Shown: in pieces, positions 33,294 to 44,264 of the stretch | Numbering within the stretch: the stretch's first letter is position 1 | How the letters are laid out: the number at the start of each line of letters is the position of its first letter | Source of the DNA: Perkinsus marinus ATCC 50983 | Lineage: Eukaryota; Perkinsozoa; Perkinsida; Perkinsidae | Assembly: GCF_000006405.1 (NCBI RefSeq) | Contig: NW_003200605.1 | Location: forward strand, 366,728 to 430,727 | DNA: 64,000 bases | Reading direction: 5' to 3' | Made by a program: the position numbers and the translations under genes | Notes under the pieces: model-generated | What the model saw: only the letters and a program-made list of their open reading frames with translations | Told to the model about the DNA's origin: nothing | Database searches by the model: none

Positions 33294-33855
33294 ATAGACC
33301 AAAACTCCCGCAAACTCCAAGGTGCGTTTGTTCATCAGCCCATCGTCAGCGCTCCGCTTCTGACTTTTGATTATTGGTACACCATGCCCTTAGCCGATAC
33401 TCGTCGCCAAAAGCACCGAAATGCAAAAGTTTCGAACCCACCCAGTTATGTCTGATTATCCAACTCGTACCGACATGCTTCATCACGCGAAACAATTCGC
33501 CACGAGATGAGCACGAGCTCACACAAGGGATCAAATATTTTCCGAGTAGCTACACCCATCGAGTGAATCACGATGGCGAGAATCTCATCGAAGACCCATC
33601 ACTAACATCAACTCAATCGCATTGGCCCGCATAAAATAATAAATTGAACGGCCTGTTCATCCATGAATCATGGCAAGACATCAGTAAGGGACATAAAATC
33701 CTTATGAAGTTGCAGGTCAACCAACGCCCCACACTCGGTCTTTGCATATGAGGAGAGAACGGAAGTTCAGACGACCTCTAATCGGTGGCTTCCCAAACTT
33801 CGTTGTAGAAGGGTTCCGAACCTGCGACGACTCTTGTTCTATGTACTCGTCAATA

Positions 33856-35141
33856 TTAAGCAACTACATCCGCCAGGCGACTCTCTTTCAACCACCCAGG
33901 CCCAGGCAAGGGCCTTCCACTTTTCTTTTCCGACCAGCTTTCCACACGATAGTCACCAAATGGCTGAGCTTCAAACAATCACAGCGTGGAGAGTATTCGC
34001 CATAGGGCACACACCTTGCTGCTTTTCACTGCAATACCAGTGCGCACATCTTCTGGCCGGTATTGTCCTGGTCCAGGCAACAGAGCTGACTCCCTCAAGC
34101 TTGGAGAGCTCCTCGTTCCCACTGCTACTGCGAATCGATCCGCTCGACCGAATGAATGCGCCTTCGAACCATCCTTATCTAGACGAACGAGGAGATCAGA
34201 CCCTTGAGGAAGCAACGATCAATACCAATATTTCTCCATAGGGGTGGGCCCGGCCCCCTACTAGCACGGCCCTTATTCTCCTCTTCACAGCCCGGACGTC
34301 TGACCCTGAAACATGCCTTCACCATTGACCCCTCAACCACTGCGACCTACTTATCATATGCTCTATGTCCAACTGAGAACGACTTTCGCATTCTTTTAGG
34401 GTCGATCGCCGACTCGCCCACGTCCCCATACTAACAACAATTCGCTCTACTACACCGGGAAGCCCAAGAGGGCCCCCCCACTACCTCTCCAGGGCCCACC
34501 TTCAGCCCATTGATCGGGCCCTTCCTGAACCGCTCACCCGATGAGAATCTCACCGACGACCGAGGCCTCAACGCTACATCGCCATCTTTGTATTTGTCGC
34601 GAATATCAACGAAACCCGGCCCCGGGCTCTCTCTATCCCCTGCCCCCAGCTGAGTGGACAGGTCTGGCCTCCTCGACAGCGCGAACGAGATGGCCTTATC
34701 ACAACGGAGGCTGCCACTGTCGGTATCATATGTCCCGGCGCCAGGAGCATCCAAGCCTTTCACGGCTTTGGAATGCATTTTCGTTATGAATACACGCGAC
34801 CACGAATGCTCATTCTTCGCCGTCATCGTCACACACGACTCGTTACGCCAATGAGAGCGAATTTGTGGAAAGCCAAGTGAATCTAGCGGCACGTCGTAAG
34901 CTCCCGGACCAGGCACCGAGGCCCCCGGCTCCTCCACCCCCTGGCCCGAATCAACATACCTACAAAAATCAATTGGAACTCTCAAGAGGCTCCAAAGGCC
35001 GTACGTTGTAAAGACGCTAGGCCTACCATACAAGGCAGTTAGATGGACCGGCGCAGGCGCCAACGGTGGTATAACCGAAAGAACAGCAGGCTCCTCCTCC
35101 TCAGACGGGCTCTTCGCCCCCGCAGTATGGGGACCAACCAT
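33856..35141 (-). CDS. Sperm-tail PG-rich (SHIPPO/STPG-type) repeat protein
   Basis: Starts MVGPHTAGAKSPSEEEEPAV (35141). Repeats with the PGPGxY core occur along the protein: SVPGPGAYDVP, DAPGAGTYDTD, ESPGPGFVDI, LLPGPGQYRPEDV and, in the last exon, RPLPGPGWLKESRLADVVA, ending at 33856. Proteins with these repeats sit on the inner wall of axonemal microtubule doublets or along flagella, which fits an organism with a flagellated stage. The first exon is long (to about VGPGE near 34490). An intron of about 270 nt then covers 34215-34490, and another of about 55 nt lies before the last exon. The rest of the protein is low-complexity and basic, as usual for the family. Confidence 0.72.
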
Positions 35142-35173
35142 AGTCTGATTATAACAATCTAGACCCTACGCTC

Positions 35174-35356
35174 TAGTGTTTGCATATATGTTTGCTCTCC
35201 TCAGCTCAGCCCAGGAGTTTCCTCACTAACTATGAAATTTACATATAAATTCGGTTAGAAGGTACAAAAACTAACGAAAATTTCCCAAAATTTCCTCAGA
35301 ATTTCCACGTTGTCACCAACACATGCGATCGATCATATGCATATTTTCCCACACTG
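35174..35356 (+). mobile_element. hAT-like MITE, intergenic copy with an 8-bp target-site duplication
   Basis: Runs TAGTGTTTGCATATATG to TTTTCCCACACTG, 183 bp. The flanking octamers CTACGCTC and CTACACCC agree at six of eight positions, as for an old 8-bp duplication. Lies between the SHIPPO and KH genes. Confidence 0.72.
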
Positions 35357-35504
35357 CTACACCCAACAGATTATGACAACTCTACCCCATACAGCTCGAA
35401 ACAGATGCCAAGACCAGCACACGTCGAACATGCGACGTTAGTAAACCGCGTAAGTCCACGTCAAAATGCAGTGAACGAGTAACACACTAAAATGAAGAAC
35501 TCAA

Positions 35505-37081
35505 TTAACTCGATGCTGTATCACAGCTCGTCCCTCTCTTCTTATCGTCAATGACAGATATCTCTCCCGGCCCACCACTCGACGTTGGTGGTGACGCTGT
35601 TTTCATACGACCCTTTTCTTGAGCGGCCATCATATGCCCAGACAAGAAACTGATCACCTTCCTATTGATGCGGCTCCACTTCAGCAAATCCGAGGAGATA
35701 AAGTACTTCTCTCGGAGCTCACACGTATACCGAACCATAAGACTCCTCCTCATCTTGTCCTGCTCCATCTTCAGTGAATCACTGCACTGCAAGAAATGGT
35801 CCAACCACTCCAGCGGCAACTGACGGTAGACCAGCGACTCTTCCACAGACATTCCGCGATAGGTTTCCATCTTATACCCGCTGAGACGTACACCATCACA
35901 ACCGCGCCAAGCATGCGAAACTCACCTCATGAAGCGATGCATAGCAAAATCTATAGGATACCTCCCAATGATCACTAACGCTATATACTCAGCAGCTAAT
36001 CCAAGGCTGACATAATCAGCGCCCTTGATGGTGATCCGATGACCACCATACTTGGCGTCAACCATTTGATCATCAAAGCGACCAGTTACGACTGAGCCCT
36101 TATCTGAATAACGAGACGGATGAGCCGCAACCTCCAGCAGCAGCCGCCGGCCCCACCTACCCAGTTGGATACGAGTACTAGAGTCGTGCTCGATGGTTCG
36201 CAAGACGCAACCTCTCGGACCAATCAACGCTGACTGAATGAAGCCCGGTACGACTAGAACCTAATACGACAAGGGCGACGACTGGAACTATGCTCCCTGC
36301 GAACGGTCATCACAGCTGCTTTAGGAAATAAACTCGTCTTATTGGTCCTCAATATCTCCTGTCGAATGTTGGTGACGAGTTGCTCAATGCAAGCCGCGCA
36401 ATCGTCAACAGCCGCTTGGGAATCTGATCATACACATAGAGGGGCAACCCTTCAGAAAATTAACCCCGACTCCCTGCGATTGACACTGCAACAAACCCAG
36501 GCTGCCCATCCACTTCGTTATGGTGGATCTCACAAGAGGCGTTGGCCTCGATACGCTTAACGTTAACGCCATTAACTCCTATGACCTGACGCAACTTCGC
36601 ACTTCCGCACCAACTATGCTAATAAGAGTAACTCACCCTTCCGATGAGGTCTTCATGACACACGACCTGTCGAGTGAAGAGGTTGGCTTGATAGGGTTCC
36701 TCAAAAGAACCTGCAAATGAGCAGAGCCTGACGTTATGGCTACGAAGCCTACCTGCAGCTCCTCCCATCTCGGCTATGAATCGCTGCTGCTGCGCCAAAG
36801 CCCCCAGGCCAACAGGGTGCCCAGCAACACTCGCTCGGCGATGCCGTGGGGCTTGGACCAAACCTAGAGTAGTCATTATCCAAGGGCATGCTTTCAATCA
36901 ACTCACCTTGAGCAGCAGCAACGGCAGCTGCCGCAGCTGCTGAGACAGAGGTGGTCCGTGGTCGCTTGGGCTCGGCAACAGAGGTATGGGAGGCAGTCTC
37001 TGACAGACTACGTTTCCGTGGCTCTCGAGGACACTGCGGCCAAGGGACGTTGTAGTGACGAGGAGACTCGAATGAAGGCAT
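35505..37081 (-). CDS. RNA-binding protein with two KH domains
   Basis: Begins MPSFESPRHYNVPWPQCPRE (37081), followed by a Lys/Arg-rich and poly-Ala segment. KH1 is split by introns: LFTRQVVCHEDLIGR, then VIGVNGVNVKRIEANASCEI and SQAAVDDCAACIEQLVTNIR. Its GxxG loop is GVNG. KH2 is in an exon at about 35930-36225: SALIGPRGCVLRTIEHDSST (GPRG loop), then GHRITIKGADYVSLGLAAEY. The last exon (35505-35890) is helical: VEESLVYRQLPLEWLDHFLQ, ending DKKRGTSCDTASS. KH pairs bind short single-stranded RNA; the protein probably controls mRNA fate. I cannot assign it to a named family. It is divergent from the gene at 37241, with about 160 bp between starts. Confidence 0.7.
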
Positions 37082-37240
37082 GATAGAAAAAGTCTACAAC
37101 TGTAATTAGCTCACAGGTGCCGAAACATCGACAACATCTTGCGCTTAAAGACGTTTTTCTAGGCGCGCGCGGTATTTCCTGGCGCGTGACTTTCGTTTCA
37201 ACAGCAACTATCGCGCGCCTTTGTCACACAACCCACTTCA

Positions 37241-37783
37241 ATGGTGATCAACAGGCTCTACAAGTTGATCTTCGGCTGTCACCGTGGTCACAGTGGCGGC
37301 CTTCTTTCTTTACCCAAGTGCATTGGACTTTCTTGTCTACCATCAGAGCCGCCTAAAACTGAACAACCACCTCGAAAAAAGTCCCGATGTGAACGCTTTT
37401 GGACAGAGTCCCTCATAATTTCGTACCTACGAGATAACTACGGGGTCATCGTCTTCCCCCCAGAGTTCTGGGATGACCAACAATCCGACTCGCTGGCCCG
37501 TCGGTCAAGGCTGCTCTACTTAGTCACTCACGACTTCACTCCGCCACTTGACGACCCGTTATTCACGGATGATGTCAACAACGATGCGATCCTCAGTTTC
37601 CTCACTGGTCGGGGCTTCACCTATTTAGAGGCGATCGAACAGGACGGGACGATATGTTCTTTCGGCGTCTACCTCTTGTGTGTCTGGAGATTCTACAGAT
37701 CTAAAACGGCAGAGCTCGGGAGGTTGCGTGACAGAGTCGTGAGGTTCGCCTACAGAGCTTCACCCTGGCACACCTGGCCGTGA
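37241..37783 (+). CDS. Uncharacterised protein
   Basis: Open frame of 180 codons. The C-terminal two-thirds look coding: RFWTESLIISYLRDNYGVIV, FPPEFWDDQQSDSLARRSRL, FTPPLDDPLFTDDVNNDAIL and a hydrophobic GVYLLCVWRFY near the end. A basic PPRKKSR motif precedes this. The first 40 codons are less convincing, so the true start or an upstream exon is uncertain. No domain recognised. Confidence 0.45.
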   Translation: MVINRLYKLIFGCHRGHSGGLLSLPKCIGLSCLPSEPPKTEQPPRKKSRCERFWTESLIISYLRDNYGVIVFPPEFWDDQQSDSLARRSRLLYLVTHDFTPPLDDPLFTDDVNNDAILSFLTGRGFTYLEAIEQDGTICSFGVYLLCVWRFYRSKTAELGRLRDRVVRFAYRASPWHTWP

Positions 37784-37904
37784 TCAGTACTTGAGAACAT
37801 CCAAAGTAACATTGCCAATTCAACGACTATCTTATGATATAAGTGCACTTACGTTTTCATCGATTCGTACCACGTACAAGTTCTGCATTTCTCTTTATAG
37901 TAGT

Positions 37905-37970
37905 AATATTAGTCCAGTGGTTAACGTGGTCAGCCGTGATCGGAGAGGTCGCCGGTTCGATTCTCCTACA
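37905..37970 (+). pseudogene. tRNA-like fragment
   Basis: TTAGTCCAGTGGTTAACGTG resembles a D-arm and box A, and GTCGCCGGTTCGATTCTCC a T-arm and box B, at the right spacing. The acceptor and anticodon stems do not pair, so it is a pseudogene or tRNA-derived repeat. Confidence 0.5.
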
Positions 37971-38162
37971 TTATTCGACATTTATTATTTACGTCTTGTT
38001 GTATCGCCTTGTATACAGTCTGCCACAGCAAGGTGTTGAGTTAATACCATTCTGTTGCGCATTAAGGTCTTTACAGTCTTCGGTGGACCATCGCATTCAA
38101 TAGGGTAATCTGCGACAGCGAAGCGCCACACGTGTATGTGGAATTGTCGGTGCCATGCTCTA

Positions 38163-38375
38163 CTACAGCTCATCATAGCAGTCCATGTCAGCATTAACCA
38201 TCGATATCTTCCAGTAGTCGCATATTGCCAAACGGTTGAGTGCCCTGATGGAATGCTTATTGGCAATTGGGATGTATCTCTCGGCAACTGACAGGGAGCT
38301 GTAGTCATACCTATAGCCTTTGTACCATGCTACCCTCCTCAATGATAAGTCAACAATGTCGGCGGGCCTTTGCAA
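38163..38375 (-). CDS. Small open reading frame (70 codons), doubtful
   Basis: MQRPADIVDLSLRRVAWYKG to ISMVNADMDCYDEL reads like real protein and has an unbiased composition, but no family is recognised and no splice partner was found. Other frames here are open too. The rest of 37784-38624 shows only the tRNA-like fragment. Confidence 0.3.
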   Translation of the reverse strand: MQRPADIVDLSLRRVAWYKGYRYDYSSLSVAERYIPIANKHSIRALNRLAICDYWKISMVNADMDCYDEL

Positions 38376-38624
38376 CTAAGAGGAGCTCAAAAGCCCGGCA
38401 AAGGGTCTTCGATATGAAGGTTAGTAAAAATGCCCCAACTAAGGTAAATGGCGTGGACTGCTTCCCTCCACATGGAATTTGCACTCATGTTCACCAGCAG
38501 GTCTCGAAATTTAGCGCTAGAGCGTATAGTCATCATCGTCGTAGGAAAACGTACAGAGGAAGACTTATTCTGAATGGCAAACACATTTTGGAAGATCACA
38601 CATATATAATATGACTTCAATATT

Positions 38625-38744
38625 GGAGTTTCACGACCCGCTTTACGTGAAGTGGCGTAATTTTCTGTGAAAAACGCGATGTGCAGTAGTCGTGGAATAT
38701 ATTCCTCACCAGTGCTTTTCCATATCACTAGGGTGGTGAAACTC
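38625..38744. mobile_element. Inverted-repeat element, family 2, copy 3 (best preserved)
   Basis: GGAGTTTCACGACCCGCTTT at the left and CTAGGGTGGTGAAACTC at the right form inverted ends (GAGTTTCAC..CCC). Internal ACGTGAAGTGGCGTAAT is shared with the copy at 17713. No coding capacity, 120 bp. Confidence 0.68.
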
Positions 38745-38956
38745 AATTGACCTATTCACTTTGAATGATGAAGCGAGTCGTTGTAGGCGCGATGTGCTTA
38801 TCGAGCAATTGAGGAGGAGTTCCGAGCGCTCAGGCGCGACCGCAAGTTGAAAAACGAGAACCGACCGTTTGGGTTAACTGGCAGGAGGTTTGCATTTTGA
38901 ACTGCATGGGCAAGTTTCTGGTCACCTTCGGGTAGCGTTGCCAGCAGGGGTCTGCT

Positions 38957-39382
38957 CAGTGTTGGAGTAGGAATATATGCTCGCTTTCCTCACCTGAGCT
39001 CAGGAGTACCCTATACAGTGTTGGAGTAGGAATATATGATGGCTTTCCTCAGCTGAGCTCAGGAGTTTTCTATACAGTGTTGGAGTAGGAATATATGATT
39101 GCTTTTCTCAGCTGAGCTCAGGAGTACCCTATACAGTGTTGGAGTAGGAATATATGATGGCTTTCCTCACCTGAGCTCAGGAGTTTCTATACAGTGTTGG
39201 AGTAGGAATGTACGCTCGCTTTCCTCACCTGAGCTCAGGAGTTTCCTCACTAATTATTGGATTTTATATACAAATTTGGGTAGGAGTGTTCAGAAGCCAA
39301 CTTTAGTCTGCCGACATTTTCTCAAATTTTCCATATCGTCACCGACATATGTAGCCGAACGTATGCATATCTTCTCACACTG
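38957..39382 (+). mobile_element. hAT-like MITE with its 5' head amplified in tandem
   Basis: Five heads, each starting CAGTGTTGGAGTAGGAAT, begin at 38957, 39016, 39075, 39134 and 39192 (periods of 59, 59, 59 and 58 bp). Only the last continues into a complete element that ends TCTTCTCACACTG at 39382. Each head unit ends with CTCAGGAGT. Confidence 0.85.
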
Positions 39383-39387
39383 GGGGG

Positions 39388-39559
39388 AATCTATGTTGCT
39401 TTCCCTCACCTGAGCTCACAAGTTTCCTAACTATACTGTGAGAATATACAAGATTTACGGTGAAAGTCTACAAAAACCAACCATAATTTCCCAAAATTTT
39501 CTCAAAATTTTTGATATCGTCATCAGAGCATGCGGTTGACCATGTGCATGTTTTTTCAG
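39388..39559 (+). mobile_element. hAT-like MITE, forward copy directly after the array
   Basis: Left end is eroded (CTATGTTGCTTTCCCTCACC) but the body and right end (GACCATGTGCATGTTTTTTCAG) match the family. AT-rich spacer follows to the channel gene at 39695. Confidence 0.6.
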
Positions 39560-39694
39560 ATTTTCAGTTCTAAATAACTATATTAATATTAACGGATCAT
39601 AATATCTATATATTCCCCCTTAATTGGAAATATATACTTATCAACCTAATTGGATATCAGTCATAGTTAAAATATATACGATAACGATACTCTC

Positions 39695-42600
39695 ATGTCC
39701 TCACCCCCGTTGCGCCCCCATCATCGCCCTTCCTGTCGGCCTGCTGCCACAAGAGACCCTCTCGCTCTGCCGTTGTTGAAGGAAGAGGAAGAAGAAGAGG
39801 ATTTGGAGTGTGGTGGTAGTCAAGGCCGACGGAGCGACGCTGGTAGGGTCGGTAGTATTGGTCGTCCTCCATCCTATCACGCAGATTCTGTACCTCTGGT
39901 GAGCACAGTCTCTAGTGTGGCCCTCGAGGGCACGCCAGAGAGCTCTACCGGCAGGAGTTGGCATCAGCAGGAACGATCCTATTCGACAACGTCTCCTTTT
40001 ATGCCCAGTAGAGCGCCGCCTCCACGATCGGCTACCACTCTCACGGGGAATACTGTGCCTCAAGTACTACTACAACCTATAGAGCGATTCTCAGTGGTGT
40101 AATTCAACACCCGATTTCCTATTGTTGGTAGGCCCCTAGTCCGGAGCTCAGTAGCCACCCTGCTACCAACACTGCTAGGCCACAGCTCCGACATCAACAG
40201 ACTTTCCCTCTACCTTCTGCAGCTCATATACCCTCAGAAGTATCTTCACTAAAAACCACACCTATTCCCGTCTGCCCTGTAGTGGTGGAAGGCGCTGAGT
40301 GAGCCGCTTCCTGGGTAGAATTTCCAATTATGATCTCCCAACGCAGTTTGGGAATATATGTGTGGTTTTTCCAACTGAGCTTGGAAGTCTCCTCACTATA
40401 TTATGAAAACCTACATACGACTTTGGGTAGAAGTGTACAAAAACCAACGAGAATTTTCCAAAATTTCCTCAATATTTTTGTCAACACTGTAATGTCATAA
40501 TAGCATATGAGTCCTTCTCTTTTGGTGTTGTCACCGGCCTTGGACGATGATGCTGTTGGTTCGATCAGGACAGGCCCTACTCAGCGAAGCATAGAGAGGA
40601 GGAATCTAAAGCTCTTCGTACAGGGGGACCGACGTAGTTTGATATCAGCTCGAGGAAATCTTAATGTCCATCGTCTGATACCATACATAACTAAAGTAGT
40701 TTGAAATGAAGGGTGCAGGATGCCGGAATCGAACCCGGGACGGATGGTGGATAACGCTGCCGCGCTCAGGTTTACCTGAATTGGCTCTATGATACTTTCC
40801 CTTCCATCATCCGGCTGAAGTGGCACACCATTTTCTTTCTTGTTATTATTATGTAGGATGCCGCCACCGGGGTTCGAACCGGAGATCTTCCTTGCTAGAT
40901 ACATCATCGTCATATTGCTGTACGCCATCTGTTTCTGGTCATTCGATAGTAATTTTGTCTGCACTAATCACGTACATGATTTTGGTGACTACTACTTCTT
41001 CGTCGTAAGGCCCTTCCTAGGGTCATCCTAGGGTCACCCTTGCCCTTAGGTCCAAACTCTGTTCACGATCGGCTACGGTGGAAAGGAGCCACTCTGTTTC
41101 GTCACCAACGTTGGAGTTACTATAATATCGATTCTCGGCCTACTGCAGCATACAGCTCTAACGGGGATCGTCTTTGCCAAATTCACATTGGACAGTAGCA
41201 GCCCCTTTCTCCTCGATTGGTGCCCCTTAGGGTTTCCCCTCAGGCTCTCGCGACCTGGCCTGTGCTTTCTCGACTCGTCTCTTTGCCATACCACCGTGTG
41301 AAGATTCTTTTACTGCTCTTGGAGGGTGAGCATCGCTCCGCTCTTAGTAAGTGCATCATTTCTGTTGTTATTAGAATCGATTCAACTCACCCGCAATCGG
41401 CGGCCCACAGCGTTGCAGGGGACAGTGAACATGTCAGACTGTGCTTTAGATTCGTTAATGTACTATGATGGAAAATATGCACATTGTCAACTACATGTGT
41501 TGGTGACAATATGAAAATTCTGAGGAAATTTTCGGGAGTTTCTGTTGGTTTCTGTAAATTTTTCTACCCGGGAGGAAAACTTCTGAGTTCAGCGGAGGAA
41601 AGTGAACATATGTTCCTACTCCAGCGCTGACGCTGAGAATAACAACGCTTGGGCTGCAGTTTGTTTTCTCTTCTCAGGAGGGTGGCGGGATGGAATTATA
41701 TAGGTAGTCGCTTGAAGTCACCTGTATCCACAGTGTGAGAAAATATGCGCATGCTCAACTACATGTGTCGGCGACAATATAAAAATTCTGAGGAAATTTT
41801 TGAAAATTTTCATTTGTATGTTTACATTTCTACCCTAGTTCGTATGGGTTAGAAACTCCTCAGCTCAGCTGAGGAAAGTGAACAAATATTTCAACACTGA
41901 GTCGACGCTCTGAAGGAGCTCCCAAACGAGGGCAGCCTCTTTCTTTCGTGTCGTATCACCAAGGCAGTGCGGGAAAGTATGCGCATCGTCAACTACATAT
42001 GTCGGTGGCAATAGGAAGATTTTGAGGAAATTCTGCGAAGTTATCATTGGTTTTTGTATATTTCTGCCAGATCTCGTATATGAACTCGTTCATTTTATGA
42101 GGAAACTCTCAACTGAAAAAAGCTAAAATATATTCCAACACTGAGCTCAGGTTTTCCATCGGCACTTCTTCCACGTGTCGATGCGTCTATTCCTGATAGA
42201 GCACCATCCGGCCTCAGAGGACAACTGGAGCTGTCCAACAGTGCAGGTGAGGGAAAACTCTTTTTTTATCACAGCATTGAGACGGTGCTGTAGGAGCTGC
42301 ACTATTTCGATACGTCCATACCGTTGGAATTTATGAGCCTCCCTGTGGAAGTATGCGCCTATATTCCCATTGAACGGTTGCCGTTGCTGAACCAAGCTGA
42401 TGTTCTCGACGATGATGAGGAGGGGGAAGAGGCTGGTAGAGTTGCTGTATGCCGCATCGGTGTTGGAATTGGGAGTTTATATATGAATTTATACAGAAAC
42501 CAATGAGAATTTCCGTAGATTTCATGTCGTAGACCGCACATGCAGTTGACCATGTGCATCTCCCCCATCCATACTGTGGTCAGGTACTCCCGGTGGCCGC

Positions 42601-43242
42601 AGCGTTGTATCAGGGGCCATCGCTGAGGGGCCTACAAGCACTTCCACTGTTGGTCAGCATTTCTGGGTCCGCCACTTCAGTGAACAGTAAGTGTGGTAAT
42701 TGGTATATGATCGGCTCCTTCTGGTAAACAGTTACAAGGTGGCGAGGCAGATGAGTGGAGCCCCACCGATGGCCCTCCCGCATACGATGCCCGTTGCCCC
42801 CAATATTTGGCCCAGTACTACCACACCAAGGTCTGCCCATGGCGGTGACCCCATAACGCCACAGTAGGAGTCTGGCCTCAGTCTCCCTTTCTCTTCTCCA
42901 ATGGTTGCTTGTATGGAGTGTTGTAGTAGGCGAGGAGTAGCGACTCCTCGACGGTCGTACGCCGCCTCGTCTGTTCGATCATCGTGCTTGAAGACAGTGC
43001 CCAGTAGCTTTGAACTGGTCTGCACGCTTGAGTTCACTGATGCTACTACTGGTGACCCCACGGGCTCATTATGGGGGATGGCAGCCTGAGATGCCTCTAT
43101 GATTAGGTCATGAGATCAGTGCGAAGAAGTCCTGGCCGTTGACAGACGTGACGTGGCTACCACCAGGCACGGATATTAGTATGTGTTGGATGAGTATTGT
43201 GCAACGTGTTGGCAACACGGGTGTTTACAACGTCGATGTATT

Positions 43243-43291
<49 letters not shown>

Positions 43292-43292
43292 G

Positions 43293-43363
<71 letters not shown>

Positions 43364-43364
43364 G

Positions 43365-43428
<64 letters not shown>

Positions 43429-44264
43429 CGCTCAAGTTGATCGATTTTCCTCAGGTCAGCAATCTCGATTCCATCGCCACGTACGACTACGAGGACTCCG
43501 AGGCCTGTTCGTCCTTTGGTGGCACCTCTTCATACGGTGTGCAGTCCCCGGAACGAGAGGTGTTGTTGTTGTTATTAATACTATATCGCATGACCTACTG
43601 CCCTGCTGGGACTCAGGTGGACTTCTCTAAGTCTAGCCCTGAGTTCAGTGTTGACACCTCTTTGGTGAATCACGTCTCACGACCGACTGTCAGGTGAAAA
43701 TGCACCTGCTCGGAATTGAACCAGGGACCACCCATCTTTGCTCTTAGTCGTGTTTGGAGTTCGGCGGCCACGGCTGAGGCTGCAAAAGATGAGGAATTTC
43801 CCGATCCGACGTGGAACATACGTTTGGGAATTTACCGTGGAGATTTCGAGGCCTCTCCTGAGAAGGATGATGAAGGGGATAATAAGCTTGTGAGAAGAGA
43901 TAACGACAGGTCGCATCTTGAGTATTGCAATTCGACCTCAGCAACTGTCGACGTCAGGTTATCGAGGTTACGCGGCGGAGTGTCCAACAGGTGGTTGAGC
44001 GCTGAAGATCCGAAGAGTCTTTTGTCATCGAAGACTGTTGGCAATGAATTCTCACAGTCGAATGTCACGGCCGATGTCACTAGTCGCAGTGCGGCGGCTA
44101 TTCTGAGCAACGCGGCTGCGGGCTCAGCCTCCAGAAATCAGCGGTATATGCGGTCCAGAACGATGAGCAACATTGGGGAGATAGGCTCGCGATTCTCTGT
44201 TGGGAATCGCAAGCAATCGCAACGTCGTGCCTTTGGTGCCGGACTCGTCGATAGCCTAGATTGA
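39695..44264 (+). CDS. Inward-rectifier-type potassium channel (Kir)
   Basis: Many-exon gene. N-terminal exons encode a long disordered Ser/Pro-rich region (start MSSPPLRPHHRPSCRPAATR, with an acidic EEEEEEDL run). The Kir N-terminal domain follows: RRNLKLFVQGDRRSLISARG, NLNVHRLIPYITK. TM1 is IIVILLYAICFW; then CTNHVHDFGDYYFFV joins VQTLFTIGYGGKEP, which holds the selectivity filter TIGYG. TM2 is VGVTIISILGLL with HTALTGIVFAKFT. Cytoplasmic immunoglobulin-like exons include EHVRLCFRFVNV, SLPVEVCAYIPIERLPLL and FELVCTLEFTDATTGDPTGS. The last exon (from 43748) ends AFGAGLVDSLD. Two TM helices around TIGYG plus a beta-rich C-terminus define Kir channels, which conduct K+ inward and are gated by lipids or ligands. 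Introns hold five MITE copies, tRNA-like segments and a (TAC)n run. Several C-terminal exon joins, and whether the first exons belong to this gene, are uncertain. Confidence 0.72.
40344..40500 (+). mobile_element. hAT-like MITE, forward copy in channel-gene intron
   Basis: Starts CAGTTTGGGAATATATG and carries CTGAGCTTGGAAGTCTCCTC and TTTTCCAAAATTTCCTCAAT. The right end is eroded. Confidence 0.62.
40700..40890 (-). pseudogene. Two tRNA-like fragments in a channel-gene intron, antisense to the gene
   Basis: Minus-strand T-arm-like sequences: CCCGGGTTCGATTCCGGCAT (about 40725-40745) and CTCCGGTTCGAACCCCGG (about 40873-40890). Both sit next to a GGATGCCG motif. Neither folds fully as a tRNA. Confidence 0.5.
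41466..41626 (-). mobile_element. hAT-like MITE, reverse copy
   Basis: GATGGAAAATATGCACATTG at one end, TTCAGCGGAGGAAAGTGAAC and CATATGTTCCTACTCCAGCG at the other; lies in the channel gene. Confidence 0.65.
41731..41899 (-). mobile_element. hAT-like MITE, reverse copy
   Basis: CAGTGTGAGAAAATATGCGC to AATATTTCAACACTG, 169 bp, both ends intact. Flanking octamers do not match. Confidence 0.75.
41965..42143 (-). mobile_element. hAT-like MITE, reverse copy
   Basis: CAGTGCGGGAAAGTATGCGC to ATATATTCCAACACTG, 179 bp, both ends intact. Confidence 0.75.
42458..42576 (+). mobile_element. hAT-like MITE, forward copy with internal deletion
   Basis: CGGTGTTGGAATTGGGAG start and CATGTGCATCTCCCCCATCC end, with the CTCAGCTGAGCTCAGG core missing. 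Confidence 0.6.
43244..43428. repeat. (TAC)n microsatellite in the channel gene
   Basis: About 61 TAC units with three TGC interruptions, the longest simple repeat in the window. It reads as poly-Thr, poly-Tyr or poly-Leu in the three forward frames and poly-Ser in reverse. It probably lies in an intron, because the flanking exons are Kir-like and no splice frame needs it. Confidence 0.93.
43694..43747 (+). other. Probable 54-nt intron containing an antisense tRNA T-arm-like sequence
   Basis: Begins GTGAAAATGCAC and ends TTTGCTCTTAG. Removing it joins the VNHVSRPTV exon to RVWSSAATAEAAKDEEF through a split Ser codon. The middle is the reverse complement of GGTCCCTGGTTCAATTCC, a tRNA T-arm with box B. 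Confidence 0.6.

Noticed and set aside
43157-43697. Poly-Ser, poly-Thr, poly-Tyr and poly-Leu proteins
   Set aside because: All are translations of one (TAC)n run in different frames; the same applies to poly-Leu at 3549-3794 and poly-Tyr at 10779-11129.
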